DNA from: Dyella choica
GTDB lineage: Bacteria; Pseudomonadota; Gammaproteobacteria; Xanthomonadales; Rhodanobacteraceae
Assembly (NCBI RefSeq): GCF_003977665.1
Contig: NZ_RYYV01000007.1
Coordinates: forward strand, 186,001-250,000
Length of the DNA stretch: 64,000 bases
Direction of reading: 5' to 3'
Positions 28,955 through 39,959 of this stretch are shown piece after piece. Position 1 is the stretch's first letter; every line of letters starts with the position of its first letter. The notes below the pieces were generated by a model. It had not been told where the DNA came from and did no database searches. It worked only from the letters and a program-made list of their open reading frames with translations. Made by a program: the position numbers and the translations under genes.

Positions 28955-29173
28955 AAAAGCATCCTGGCGAATGTGTTTGGCCGACCAGATGGACGTCTAT
29001 AAGTTTGTCATCTTTCGCCTACACAAAAGCTATACAAACGCCATGTGCTGTTGTACCGTTGGACTTTTCCCGCGTTGTCCAGTGGCAAATGTCACCCCTA
29101 GGGGAGCGGACTTTGCCGGTGGCTGCTGCGACCACGTCTTTCCCCATTACTAGCTCCTGATTGAAAGCGACAG

Positions 29174-29833
29174 ATGGCCTCAAGTAACCAAGATACCGGC
29201 GCTAAGCCGTTCAGTTGGGGGCGCACATGGGCGCTGGCGGTAGCCATCGCGCTGCATGGATTTGCGTTCCTGATCCTGATCGCGCCCGCAGCGCCGCCCA
29301 AAACGGCTGAAGTTCAGAAAGAAAAGATCGTGCAGGTGAACTTCATCGAGCCGCCGCCGCCGCCTCCCCCGCCGCCGCCGCCGCCGCCGGAGCCGCCTAA
29401 GCAGCCGCCGCCGAAAGTCGTCAAGCAGGTGATACCGCCGCCGAATCCGCCGCCGCCGGCGCCGCCGCCGGCCGTGGAAGAGCCGTCCAACAATCCGGCT
29501 CCGTCGCCGCCGCCTGCTCCGCCCGCTCCGCCGGCACCGCCTGCGGATATCAAGGCTGGCGTGGACCCCTCTTACCGCGACAAGCTGCAGCCGAAGTATC
29601 CGCCGCAGGCTATCCGCCAGCGGCACGAGGGTACGGTTATCCTCGAGGTCGTCGTCGGTATCGACGGCACTCCGAAGAGTGTCACGGTCAAGCAAAGCAG
29701 TGGTTTCCGCGAGCTTGATCGTGCAGCGATGGAATCGGTCCAGAAGGTCCACTTCAACGCTGAAATCAAGAACGGTAAGCCGGTCGAATCGACGGTAGAT
29801 ATTCCGATCACCTTCAACCTTAACCAGCTGTAG
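29174..29833 (+). CDS. tonB: Energy transducer TonB
   Basis: A 219-residue protein that carries proton-motive energy from ExbB-ExbD to outer-membrane receptors. One membrane anchor lies at about residues 19-38 (WALAVAIALHGFAFLILIAP). It is followed by an extreme proline-rich spacer (residues 60-125, runs of up to 13 Pro) that spans the periplasm, then the C-terminal TonB domain with PKYPPQAIRQRHEGTVILEV and the final PITFNLNQL. First gene of tonB-exbB-exbD1-exbD2. The receptor at 50.7 kb is a possible client. Confidence 0.95.
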   Translation: MASSNQDTGAKPFSWGRTWALAVAIALHGFAFLILIAPAAPPKTAEVQKEKIVQVNFIEPPPPPPPPPPPPPEPPKQPPPKVVKQVIPPPNPPPPAPPPAVEEPSNNPAPSPPPAPPAPPAPPADIKAGVDPSYRDKLQPKYPPQAIRQRHEGTVILEVVVGIDGTPKSVTVKQSSGFRELDRAAMESVQKVHFNAEIKNGKPVESTVDIPITFNLNQL

Positions 29834-29880
29834 TCCCCATTACAGTTACAGTTCACGCCTGACTTCCAAGGGTAGCGCTT

Positions 29881-30657
29881 ATGTTCCAACAGACTCCTGC
29901 TCCGACCGATGCCGCTCCGGCTCTGGGTGGCAATGCCAATGCCCAGGCCATGCAACAGATGGGCTTCGGCGACCTCATCCACCACTTCGATCCGCTCGGC
30001 TGGATCGTGTTCGTCGTGCTGGTGGTGATGTCGTTCTCCTCCTGGTACTTCATCGTCGCCAACGCCATCCGCAACGCTATGGTCCGTAGCCGCGCCGATG
30101 GCGTGATCAACGGCTTCTGGGCCAACAACTCCACGCAAGACGCGATTCGCGAGCTGGAAGCCCAGCCCAAGGGCGAACCCTTCTCGAAGATCGCTCTGGA
30201 CGCGGCCTCCGCAGTGGCCCACCACCAGCAGGCCTCTGCTGGCGGCGGTCGCCTGGCCGAATCGCTGAGCCGTTCGGAATTCATCGATCGCGCCCTGCGC
30301 CAGGCCGTTGCCCGCGAAAGCTTGCGTCTGGAAGGCGGCATGACGCTGCTCGCCACCGTCGGTTCGTCCGCACCGTTCATCGGTTTGCTCGGTACCGTGT
30401 GGGGCATCTACCACGCCCTGATCCGTATCGCGGCTTCCGGTAATGCTTCGATGGAAGCGGTGGCGGGTCCCGTGGGTGAAGCCCTGATCATGACCGCGTT
30501 CGGTCTGTTCGTGGCTATTCCGGCCGTGCTCGCGTTCAACTTCTTCACCCGTTCCAACCGCCTGACCTACGCCCGTTTCGACGAATTCGCGCATGACCTG
30601 CACGACTTCTTCGCTACCGGTGCGCGCGTCGAAGGCGTTGCTCAATCTCAGAAGTGA
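29881..30657 (+). CDS. exbB: Biopolymer transport protein ExbB (MotA/TolQ/ExbB family)
   Basis: A 258-residue inner-membrane proton-channel subunit. Three membrane helices are evident: about 40-60 (WIVFVVLVVMSFSSWYFIVA), about 155-180 (GMTLLATVGSSAPFIGLLGT) and about 200-222 (EALIMTAFGLFVAIPAVLAF). The GLLGTVWGIYHAL motif and the second helix with its Thr residues are conserved in the family. The long cytoplasmic loop lies between helices 1 and 2. 47 bp after tonB, 11 bp before exbD1. Confidence 0.95.
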   Translation: MFQQTPAPTDAAPALGGNANAQAMQQMGFGDLIHHFDPLGWIVFVVLVVMSFSSWYFIVANAIRNAMVRSRADGVINGFWANNSTQDAIRELEAQPKGEPFSKIALDAASAVAHHQQASAGGGRLAESLSRSEFIDRALRQAVARESLRLEGGMTLLATVGSSAPFIGLLGTVWGIYHALIRIAASGNASMEAVAGPVGEALIMTAFGLFVAIPAVLAFNFFTRSNRLTYARFDEFAHDLHDFFATGARVEGVAQSQK

Positions 30658-30668
30658 GGTATTGACCC

Positions 30669-31094
30669 ATGGCGATGAGCACCGGAGGATCCGAGTCCGG
30701 CGCGCCGATGTCGGAGATCAACGTCACGCCGCTGGTCGACGTGATGCTGGTGCTGTTGATCATCTTCATGATCACAGCACCGCTGATGTCGCACCGGATC
30801 ACGGTAAAGCTGCCGACGGCAAATCCTCACCAGCAGGAGAACACCCCTCCGCCCGAGGTCGTGGATCTTGCGATCAAGGCGGACGGCAGCATGTACTTCC
30901 AGGACAATCAGAATCCGCTTACCGATGCGGAACTGAAGGCCCAGTTGCAGGCTTTGGCGCAACATTCGCCTCAGCCCGAGCTGCAGATTCGCGCAGCGCA
31001 CGATGCTGAGTTCAAAGCGGTCCGTAAGGCCCTTGGCGACGCCAAGGAATCCGGTCTGGTCCACGTCGGCTTCATGACGACCGGCAAGGAGTGA
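30669..31094 (+). CDS. exbD1: Biopolymer transport protein ExbD (first copy)
   Basis: A 141-residue ExbD/TolR protein with one N-terminal membrane helix carrying the essential Asp in NVTPLVDVMLVLLIIFMITA. The rest is the periplasmic ExbD domain (about residues 60-138). It forms the ExbB-ExbD motor for TonB. A second copy follows after six bases. The DNA of the membrane segment is almost identical between the two (see findings). Confidence 0.94.
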   Translation: MAMSTGGSESGAPMSEINVTPLVDVMLVLLIIFMITAPLMSHRITVKLPTANPHQQENTPPPEVVDLAIKADGSMYFQDNQNPLTDAELKAQLQALAQHSPQPELQIRAAHDAEFKAVRKALGDAKESGLVHVGFMTTGKE

Positions 31095-31100
31095 TGCGCC

Positions 31101-31517
31101 ATGGCATTTAGTACAGGTGGCGGTAAGGGCCCGATGGCGGACATCAACGTCACGCCGCTGGTCGACGTGATGCTGGTGCTGCTGATCATCTTCATGATCA
31201 CGGCGCCGATCCTGACCCACAAGGTCAAGATCGATTTGCCTCAGCCGAATCCGAACGTGATACCGCCAAGCAATCCGCCGGAGCCGATTCATCTGAAGAT
31301 CGACCAGGGCGGTGCGTTCTACTGGAACGACACGCCGGTGGACGAGCAGCAGTTGAAGACGCAGATCGCGATCATTGCGACGAAGGCCGAAGCGGATCAG
31401 CCGGAAGTGCAGATCGATGCGGCCGATCAGGTGCCTTACCAGGTTGTCGCACGCGTGCTGGCTGACGCGAAGAGCTATAACTTGAACAAGATCGGCTTCA
31501 CCGAAAGCGGGCAGTAA
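31101..31517 (+). CDS. exbD2: Biopolymer transport protein ExbD (second copy)
   Basis: A 138-residue ExbD paralogue with the same Asp-bearing membrane segment (NVTPLVDVMLVLLIIFMITA) and a diverged periplasmic domain. In Xanthomonas campestris, exbD2 is dispensable for iron uptake but needed for some plant responses; whether that applies here is unknown. It ends the operon, followed by a strong terminator. Confidence 0.93.
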   Translation: MAFSTGGGKGPMADINVTPLVDVMLVLLIIFMITAPILTHKVKIDLPQPNPNVIPPSNPPEPIHLKIDQGGAFYWNDTPVDEQQLKTQIAIIATKAEADQPEVQIDAADQVPYQVVARVLADAKSYNLNKIGFTESGQ

Positions 31518-31570
31518 AAAAAGTAACGGTTGAATCGGAACAGTTCAACCGTTGCCCCAGGCGTTACCCA

Positions 31571-31600
31571 CAGAACCCCCGCGCAAGCGGGGGTTTCTGT
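31571..31600 (+). terminator. Intrinsic terminator of the tonB-exbBD operon
   Basis: Perfect 9-bp stem AACCCCCGC (31574-31582) and GCGGGGGTT (31587-31595) with a GCAA tetraloop and TTTCTGTTTG after it. It lies 57 bp past the exbD2 stop. Confidence 0.85.
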
Positions 31601-31608
31601 TTGCGTGC

Positions 31609-31673
31609 ATGCCGGGAAGACAATCCCGGCCACATAAAGCGCAGAAGACGCTGGGATTGCCATCCCAGCCTAC
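31609..31673. repeat. REP-like palindromic element A
   Basis: Two small palindromes: GCCGGGA...TCCCGGC at 31611-31630 and CTGGGATTGCCATCCCAG (31651-31668) followed by CCTAC. Same family as the elements at 33.2, 40.7, 58.9 and 63.7 kb. Located in the gap between convergent exbD2 and pdxJ. Confidence 0.75.
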
Positions 31674-31703
31674 AAAATTTATAGCCGTCTAGACGGCCAT
31701 ACG

Positions 31704-32447
31704 TCAGCGAAGAATCTGCAGGTAGTTACGCACTGCATTGGCAAGCCCTTCATATAACGCTTCGCCAATCAACGCATGTCCGATGGACACCTCGGCCAAT
31801 CCGGGAATGGCGGCCCGCAAGGTACCCAGGTTCGCCTGGCTCAGATCATGGCCTGCGTTCACCGCCAGGCCAGCCTGTTGCGCGCGGCGTGCCGTATCCA
31901 CGCACAGTTCCAGCTGCTCCTTCGCATCCCCATCCGCGAAGGCTTGCGCATAAGGGCCGGTATAGATTTCCACGCGCTGTACGCCCAATGCCACTACGTG
32001 CTCGAAACCGGTGGCACCCGGATCGACGAACAGGCTCACCCTGCAACCAAGCTCGAGGAACTGGGCCACCAGGGGACGCAGGCGTTCGGCATCCTGCGCC
32101 AGGTCGAAGCCATGATCCGAGGTGATCTGCCCGTCGCTGTCGGGCACGAGGGTTACCTGGGTCGGGCGTACTTCGCGAGCCAGCGCGATCAGTCCGGGAT
32201 ATTCACCGCGTGGTGCCGCAAAGGGATTGCCCTCGATGTTGTACTCGACGCGTCCCCGCAGGATGCTGGCGAGCAGGCGCACGTCGTCCGGTCTCACGTG
32301 ACGCTGATCGGGACGCGGATGCACGGTGATGCCGCCGCAGCCTGCTTCGATACAGGTCACTACGGCGCGGGCAATATCAGGTTCGTTGCCGCCGCGCGAG
32401 TTGCGCAGTACGGCGATCTTGTTGAGATTGACGCTGAGCAGGGTCAT
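31704..32447 (-). CDS. pdxJ: Pyridoxine 5'-phosphate synthase
   Basis: A 247-residue TIM-barrel enzyme that condenses 1-deoxyxylulose 5-phosphate with 3-amino-1-hydroxyacetone 1-phosphate to give pyridoxine phosphate, the end of the DXP-dependent vitamin B6 route. Landmarks are the N-terminal [38 protein letters not shown] and [11 protein letters not shown]. Length is normal. It lies just past exbD2, convergent, as in Xanthomonas. The phosphopantetheinyl transferase is 42 bp upstream on the same strand. Confidence 0.96.
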   Translation of the reverse strand: MTLLSVNLNKIAVLRNSRGGNEPDIARAVVTCIEAGCGGITVHPRPDQRHVRPDDVRLLASILRGRVEYNIEGNPFAAPRGEYPGLIALAREVRPTQVTLVPDSDGQITSDHGFDLAQDAERLRPLVAQFLELGCRVSLFVDPGATGFEHVVALGVQRVEIYTGPYAQAFADGDAKEQLELCVDTARRAQQAGLAVNAGHDLSQANLGTLRAAIPGLAEVSIGHALIGEALYEGLANAVRNYLQILR

Positions 32448-32489
32448 GGAGAACGAAGACCAAAGCGTGGGCCGGACACAGTGCTCCGA

Positions 32490-33158
32490 TCAGCCGCTGT
32501 CGGCAAGTGTCCAACATGCCAACTCTCGCGCCGATCCCCGCCAGGCAACGCTGGCGACATGCCCGATATCCGGCGATAAGGGATGAAGCTGCCATTGCGT
32601 AGCATCGTCTCCATCCAGCCAGAGCAGGCCGGGTGAAGCCGGTGCTACCGCCAGCCTCAGACGCTCCAGGCCGAACGCGATGCCGCGACCCATGGCCTTG
32701 AGCACCGCCTCCTTCGCCGTCCAGAGTTGCAGAAAAGCCTGCTCGCGCTGCGACTCGTCCAGCTTGGCCAACGCCACGGTTTCTTCCGGGTGAAAGTAAC
32801 GTTCGGCGAGCTGCATCGCTCGTGGACGCGGACGCAGCCGCTCGATATCGACGCCCGGCGAGCAATCGCGCGCTATCGCGACCAGCGCCGCCTTTCCCGT
32901 GTGCGACCAGTTGAATTGCAGTTGGCGGCCCCAGGGTTCGGCGAGTTCCGGCCGGCCATGCTCTCCTTCCACCAGCGTCACCGCACTGGCCGGCAAACCA
33001 AGATAGCTACCCAGCAGTGCGCACAAAGGCGCCCGCCGGTGGTCCCGGTCGTAGCCGAGCCGCCACACGTGGATCTGATCTTTGCCCAATCCGGCCGCGA
33101 TGCCGGCGACATCCTGGCCCAGGCTCGTTCGCATGCGCGCATGCTGCCGGAAGGTCAT
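32490..33158 (-). CDS. 4'-phosphopantetheinyl transferase (Sfp family)
   Basis: A 222-residue enzyme that transfers phosphopantetheine from CoA to carrier proteins. The core motifs are FNWSHTGKAALVA (82-94), GVDIERLRPR (102-111, Mg-binding) and LWTAKEAVLKAMGRG (145-159, Lys/Glu). Sfp-type length, so it may serve secondary-metabolite or fatty-acid carrier proteins; the closeness to pdxJ suggests it may instead be the cell's acpS substitute, which is guesswork. ATG 33158 is chosen over the upstream frame because the extension runs through a REP element. Confidence 0.88.
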   Translation of the reverse strand: MTFRQHARMRTSLGQDVAGIAAGLGKDQIHVWRLGYDRDHRRAPLCALLGSYLGLPASAVTLVEGEHGRPELAEPWGRQLQFNWSHTGKAALVAIARDCSPGVDIERLRPRPRAMQLAERYFHPEETVALAKLDESQREQAFLQLWTAKEAVLKAMGRGIAFGLERLRLAVAPASPGLLWLDGDDATQWQLHPLSPDIGHVASVAWRGSARELACWTLADSG

Positions 33159-33188
33159 GGCGCGATACAAGCACCGGAATCCCAATTC

Positions 33189-33261
33189 GTAGGCTGGGTT
33201 GCGAACCCAGCATTGACATGCATGCAACCTGCGCAATGCTGGGATTGCCATCCCCGCCTAC
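33189..33261. repeat. REP-like palindromic element B
   Basis: Starts GTAGGCTGGGTTGCGAACCC, then a spacer, and ends GCTGGGATTGCCATCCCC followed by GCCTAC; two hairpins facing opposite ways between GTAGG and CCTAC ends. It lies upstream of the phosphopantetheinyl transferase. Confidence 0.8.
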
Positions 33262-33295
33262 GAGGCCCCCGGCGTAAGTCGAAGCAAGCGGCCAC

Positions 33296-35236
<1,941 letters not shown>

Positions 35237-35289
35237 GTCAGCCTCCTGCTCGCCGGTCTGCCGGGAGCACAACCAGTAAATGACCGCTT

Positions 35290-35308
35290 GACACCGCTCC
35301 GCGGTGTC
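35290..35308 (-). promoter_or_regulatory. Small hairpin in the acs leader
   Basis: Perfect 8-bp stem GACACCGC / GCGGTGTC with a three-base loop, 54 bp upstream of the acs start. It may influence mRNA stability or be the end of upstream transcription; no T-run is seen. Confidence 0.3.
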
Positions 35309-35364
35309 ACCCGCCCGAGTGTAGCGTTTGGATGGCTGAACCGGCAAAGACTGCGTTGCGGCAA

Positions 35365-35601
35365 TCAGGCCTGCGGGGGCTTGTCACGCTGTTTACGCAT
35401 AGCCGTCACGTCGAGCATGGTCTCCGGCCGCGCGTTCGCCTTGATGCGCGCCTGCGCAAAACCAAGCACGGTGGCGATCGCACCGGCGATGCCGGCGAAC
35501 AGCCAGCAGGCCATCGCGCCTGGGCCATGCCGAGTGAAGCAAAGCACCCACGACAACAGCGTCGCGAACAGCAATAGCCAGCGCATGACAGGCCTCTGCA
35601 T
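35365..35601 (-). CDS. Small two-helix membrane protein of unknown function
   Basis: A 78-residue protein beginning [20 protein letters not shown], with a second hydrophobic helix at about 26-48 ([20 protein letters not shown]) and a basic C-terminal tail ([14 protein letters not shown]). Two membrane spans with positive tail inside are likely. The long upstream frame is excluded since it overlaps the radical SAM gene and lacks a sensible start. Not recognised. An alternative start is ATG 35586. Confidence 0.6.
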   Translation of the reverse strand: MQRPVMRWLLLFATLLSWVLCFTRHGPGAMACWLFAGIAGAIATVLGFAQARIKANARPETMLDVTAMRKQRDKPPQA

Positions 35602-35774
35602 TTCCCCCCGAAACGGTTCCATCCTACCGGCGTTTCCTGGGCTGAACTGCGATCCCCTCCACCGGCTGGCCCTCGCCACCCTGGGCGGGGCCACTCCTGG
35701 GTCGGGCTGCCCGTTCCGGCTGGCGCCTGAAAAAGCAATCCGACCCTGAGACTTCCAAGCTAAGGAAAGCGAGG

Positions 35775-36854
35775 CTAGAAAAGCTCGCCTTGGGGCGATG
35801 GTGCCCGACACGGATTGAACTTGGACGTATCCAGTGTTTCAGTCCATGCCTTATCGAGACCGGCCTTGCGCGCCGCGACCAGCACCCGCTTGTGGATGAT
35901 GTCAGCAAAGACGCCTTGGCCATGCATGCGCGTGGCGAAATGGCTGTCGTAGTCTTTGCCGCCGTTCATTTGCTGGATCAAGCTCATGATGTGGGAGGCC
36001 CGATCGGGATAGTGTTGGTCCAGCCATTCGCGGAACAGTTGCTTGAGCTCGTGAGGCAGCCGAATACAGGTGTAGCCGACAGAGTGTGCACCGTTGGTCG
36101 CGGCCCGTTCAATGATTTCCTCCAGATCACGCTCATTGAGCGCTGGAATGATGGGGGCAACAAGCACGCCTACCGGTACGCCGGCATCGTGCAGGGTTCG
36201 CACCGTTTGCAGTCGCCGGTGCGGTGCGGAGGCGCGGGGTTCGAGCTTGGACGCCAGCCGATTGTCCAGTGAGTTGATGGAGATGAAAACGTGGACGAGA
36301 CGACGCTGCGCCATGGACACGAGAAGATCCAGGTCGCGCTCGATCAGCGCATTCTTGGTCACGATCGTACATGGATGATTGCACTCGCCCAGCAGTTCCA
36401 GCGCGGCGCGCGTCAGTCGCCATGATTTCTCGATCGGCTGATAGACATCGGTATTGCTTCCGATGTTGATCGGAGAGCAGGTGTAGCCGGGCTTGGCCAG
36501 TTCCTTGCGCAGGACCTCGACAAGGTTGGTCTTGACCGACAGCTTGGTCTCGAAGTCCAGGCCTGGCGAGAGATTGAGATAGGCATGGGAAGGCCGTGCA
36601 TAGCAGTACACGCACCCGTGCTCGCATCCTCTATAGGGATTGATGGCTTGCGAAAACCCGACATCCGGCGAGTCGTTCCGGCTGATCACGGAGCGCGCGA
36701 TTTCCTCGCGCACCTCCGTCCCGGGGCGTTCGGCGGCCTCCTCCCTATACCACCCGTCGTCTTCTGCGACAGCCTGGGTGGATTCGAAACGGCCCTCCGG
36801 ATTGCTGAGCGCACCGCGGCCCTTGAAGGCAGTAGGAGTGGGAAGCTTGGACAT
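35775..36854 (-). CDS. Radical SAM protein, PA0069 / SplB-like family
   Basis: A 359-residue radical SAM protein. The iron-sulfur motif is CEHGCVYCYARP (Cys77, Cys81, Cys84), a CxxxCxxC cluster preceded by INPYRG. After it come KTNLVEVLRKEL and NIGSNTDVYQPIE, then ITKxA-type and IPALNERDLE segments typical of the SPL-related PA0069 group. These proteins are widely conserved and their reaction is not known; they are distinct from true spore photoproduct lyase. The N-terminal 60 residues are extra and charged. Monocistronic on the minus strand. Confidence 0.9.
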   Translation of the reverse strand: MSKLPTPTAFKGRGALSNPEGRFESTQAVAEDDGWYREEAAERPGTEVREEIARSVISRNDSPDVGFSQAINPYRGCEHGCVYCYARPSHAYLNLSPGLDFETKLSVKTNLVEVLRKELAKPGYTCSPINIGSNTDVYQPIEKSWRLTRAALELLGECNHPCTIVTKNALIERDLDLLVSMAQRRLVHVFISINSLDNRLASKLEPRASAPHRRLQTVRTLHDAGVPVGVLVAPIIPALNERDLEEIIERAATNGAHSVGYTCIRLPHELKQLFREWLDQHYPDRASHIMSLIQQMNGGKDYDSHFATRMHGQGVFADIIHKRVLVAARKAGLDKAWTETLDTSKFNPCRAPSPQGELF

Positions 36855-36994
36855 CTGCCTATGATGCGACCGCGCTGTCTCGTTGTGCGCGACACGCTCG
36901 GCGCATCGGCCGCTTTACAAGGCGACGTGGATAGAAGACCCAACAACTTGTCGCCTACGCAAGCACGATCCCCAGATGCCGCCGCCCAGGCGGT

Positions 36995-39049
36995 CTATTG
37001 AGGCGGCAGATACTCCCCAAACCAGTTCAGCGCCCGCTGCAGCACATCGCGCTGATTGACGGGGTTGTAGAAGTGATGCCCTTCGTTCGGATACACCACC
37101 AACGACGTGGGTACACCCAGTGTGTGCAAGGCATGCCAGTACTCGAACGATTGCGGTGCCGGGCATTCCGCGTCGCGTTCGCCTACCACGATCAACGTGG
37201 GTGTCTTCACTTGCTTGATGAAGTTGATCGCCGAACTCTTCGCGTAGACGGCCGGATCGCCGTACACGGAAGCGCCGAAGAACGGAATCATCCATTGGTC
37301 GATCAGATTTTGCCCGTAATAGCTCTGCCAGTTGGCGATGCCGGCGCCGGCGACCACGGCACGAAAACGCTGCGTTTGCGTGGGCGCGAACATGCTCATG
37401 AAACCGCCATAGCTCCAGCCGGTCAGCCCCAGGCGGTGGTCGTCGACCGGGACTTTCTTTTCCACCGCATCCACGCCGGCCAGCGTGTCGCGCAGGTCAC
37501 CATAGCCGAAATCCTTGCGATTGGCCTGCACGAAAGCCTCGCCCTGTCCGTAGCTGCCACGCGGATTGGGCATGAACACGAAGTAGCCCAGGGCGGAAAA
37601 CGGCACGGCGCCGTAACCAACCGAAGGCCAACGCTGCATCTCGGCACCGGAAGGGCCCCCATGCACGTTGACGATCATCGGATAGCGCTTGCTGGGATCG
37701 TAATGGGCCGGATACAAAAGCCAGCCTTGAACGTGGAAGCCATCGTTGTCCCATTCGACCGATTCGGTCTTGCCCCAACTCGGTTTCAGTTCCGCGTTGA
37801 TGGCGGTGACAGTGCGTGGCATGGCATTGCCAACGGGGCCGGCATACACCTCCGGCGCCATCTCGAAAGAGGACTGTGCAAACGCTACCTGGCGATGATC
37901 GGCCGAGAACGAAAGTCCGAGTATCGCGCTGCCATCGCCGATATAACCCGGCGCTGTGAACAGCACACGTTGCTGCTGCGCCTGGTGGGCGTCCACCGAA
38001 TACTCCGCCAACTGCGCCGTGCCATTGCTGATCTGATCGACCAGCAGCGATTGCGGCGACTGCCATGCAAACCACGAAGGCGTGACGTGAATGCCTGGCG
38101 TAAGCTGGACCGGACTGCCGCCGGAGGCTGAAACAGCATAGATATCGCCGCCCGTGAAGCCCTGGTCGCTCATCAGGCCGCCGATGAAGGCGATCCGCGA
38201 ACCATCCGGCGACCAGCGCGGCACGGCCATCTGCAAACCGTGCAACGGGCCGCTCAGCGTGTTCGGGTCGACTATCGCGCTACGCGATGCGTTCGGCTGC
38301 GCGGCCTGGACATAAAGCTGGGAGATCCACCAGTTGTTGTCTCCTGGTGGCGGCGCGGCTACATAGGCAAGGCGCGCGCCATCCGGCGCCCAGGCGAATT
38401 CGTAGACATGGCTGTCGGCCGGCGTCACTTGCTGCAAGCTGCCGCCTTGTGCCGGCAAGGTTGCAATGCGTTGCACTTCGACGCCTTCCACGCCGATCTC
38501 GCCTATCGCCGGTTTGGCGGCTGCCAGTGCGCTGGCTTGGCGCGTGCCGCCTTCCACATACAGGAAGGCCAATGTCTTGCCGTCCGGCGACCAGGTCAGG
38601 GCTTGCACAAAACCGTTGAGGTTGGACAGGCGCGCAGGTTTGGCTGGCGCCTGCGCATCGAGCACATAAATGTCAGCCTGCTGGTGGTCGCCCGCACCGG
38701 TCTTGCCGCCGGCACAGTTGGAAAGAAAAGCCAGATGTCGCGAATCCGGCGCCCATGCCAGGCTGTTTTCGCTGCAGGTGCCCGGTTTCGTGGCCAGGCC
38801 GACACTGTGCGCATTCTTGCCATCCGCATCGGCCAGCATGATGCCCGGCTTGTCCTGGGTTTCCACCACCCAGGCAAGCTGATGCCCATCCGGTGACAGC
38901 GCCACTTCCCTGATCTGGCGTACTTTACCCAATTGTCCGAGCAGCGTTTCGATGCGCGGATCGGCGGCGCTATGGGTATCGGCCAGCAGCACGGCTGGAG
39001 CCAGCAAAGCCGCCAGCATGGGCAGCAACAGACGAGATGACTTGAACAC
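36995..39049 (-). CDS. S9 family peptidase with N-terminal beta-propeller (secreted)
   Basis: A 684-residue prolyl-oligopeptidase-family enzyme. Signal peptide MFKSSRLLLPMLAALLAPAVLLAD points to periplasmic export. Residues 40-400 have repeated WSPDG/WAPDS elements of TolB/WD-like blades (LAWAPDSRHLAF, LTWSPDGKTLAF, RWSPDGSRIAF). The C-terminal alpha/beta hydrolase contains the nucleophile in TGWSYGGFMSMFAP, an Asp in LIVVGERDAECP and the His in GHHFYNP. Probably cleaves oligopeptides as a nutrient-scavenging peptidase. Monocistronic. Confidence 0.92.
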   Translation of the reverse strand: MFKSSRLLLPMLAALLAPAVLLADTHSAADPRIETLLGQLGKVRQIREVALSPDGHQLAWVVETQDKPGIMLADADGKNAHSVGLATKPGTCSENSLAWAPDSRHLAFLSNCAGGKTGAGDHQQADIYVLDAQAPAKPARLSNLNGFVQALTWSPDGKTLAFLYVEGGTRQASALAAAKPAIGEIGVEGVEVQRIATLPAQGGSLQQVTPADSHVYEFAWAPDGARLAYVAAPPPGDNNWWISQLYVQAAQPNASRSAIVDPNTLSGPLHGLQMAVPRWSPDGSRIAFIGGLMSDQGFTGGDIYAVSASGGSPVQLTPGIHVTPSWFAWQSPQSLLVDQISNGTAQLAEYSVDAHQAQQQRVLFTAPGYIGDGSAILGLSFSADHRQVAFAQSSFEMAPEVYAGPVGNAMPRTVTAINAELKPSWGKTESVEWDNDGFHVQGWLLYPAHYDPSKRYPMIVNVHGGPSGAEMQRWPSVGYGAVPFSALGYFVFMPNPRGSYGQGEAFVQANRKDFGYGDLRDTLAGVDAVEKKVPVDDHRLGLTGWSYGGFMSMFAPTQTQRFRAVVAGAGIANWQSYYGQNLIDQWMIPFFGASVYGDPAVYAKSSAINFIKQVKTPTLIVVGERDAECPAPQSFEYWHALHTLGVPTSLVVYPNEGHHFYNPVNQRDVLQRALNWFGEYLPPQ

Positions 39050-39176
39050 GAGGCGTCCCCTAGACGCGGAAAGGCCCCAACGCTAGCAGCCGGGCCGTCC
39101 TGACCCATGTGCATGAAGGCACGGCCCGGGCCCGCCGGACTGTCTGCGTCATCTTCATCCCGTACAATCCGTGCCC

Positions 39177-39959
39177 ATGAAAATCGCCTCATGGAACGTG
39201 AACTCGCTGAAGGTGCGCATTCCGCACCTCACCCAGTGGCTGGCCGACGCGCGCCCGGACGTGGTGGCGCTGCAGGAAACCAAGCTGGAAGATGCCAAGT
39301 TTCCGGTCGACGAGCTGGCCGCCGCCGGCTACCAGGCGGTCTACGCCGGGCAGAAAACCTACAACGGCGTGGCGATCCTGGCGCGTAGCGACCAGGGCTT
39401 GAGCTTCGCTGACGTGGTCACGGATATTCCGGGTCTGGACGACCCGCAGCGGCGCATACTGGCCGCCACGATCGGCAGCGTGCGCGTGGTCGATCTCTAT
39501 GTGGTGAACGGCAAGGCGGTGGGCGATGAGAAGTACGCCTATAAGCTCCACTGGCTCGAACGCGTGCGGGATTTCCTCGCCGAAGAAATCCGCCGCCATC
39601 CGAGGCTGGTGGTACTGGGCGACTTCAACATCGCTCCTGATGACCGTGACGTCCACGACCCGGTTGCCTGGGGCGAAGACATCCTGTGTTCCCCGCCCGA
39701 GCGCGCGGCCTTGAAAGCCTTGACGGACATGGGCTTGCACGACAGCTTTCGGCTGTTTGAACAAGCGGGCGGCCATTTCAGCTGGTGGGACTACCGGCAG
39801 GGCGCGTTCCGGCGCAACAATGGCTTGCGCATCGACTTGATCCTGCTTGGCGATGCCCTGAAATCTTCGGCCAGGGCTGCCACTATCGACCGCGAACCGC
39901 GGCGCTGGGAAAGGCCCTCCGACCACACTCCAGTCATGGTAGAACTGGATATTGAATGA
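39177..39959 (+). CDS. xthA: Exodeoxyribonuclease III family nuclease
   Basis: A 260-residue endonuclease/exonuclease/phosphatase-family enzyme acting in base-excision repair at abasic sites and 3' blocked ends. It begins MKIASWNVNSLKVRI, followed by VVALQETKL with the metal-binding Glu34, VLGDFNIAPDDRDV with the Asp/Asn pair, and the C-terminal SDHTPVMVEL with the catalytic His. It matches the XthA type rather than the eukaryotic-like Ape form in length. The ATG at 39177 is chosen over GTG 39171. Its stop overlaps the next start (ATGA). Confidence 0.92.
   Translation: MKIASWNVNSLKVRIPHLTQWLADARPDVVALQETKLEDAKFPVDELAAAGYQAVYAGQKTYNGVAILARSDQGLSFADVVTDIPGLDDPQRRILAATIGSVRVVDLYVVNGKAVGDEKYAYKLHWLERVRDFLAEEIRRHPRLVVLGDFNIAPDDRDVHDPVAWGEDILCSPPERAALKALTDMGLHDSFRLFEQAGGHFSWWDYRQGAFRRNNGLRIDLILLGDALKSSARAATIDREPRRWERPSDHTPVMVELDIE

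Noticed and set aside
29350-29550. CCG-repeat tract in tonB considered as a repeat element
   Set aside because: It encodes the proline-rich spacer that every TonB has; no need for another explanation.
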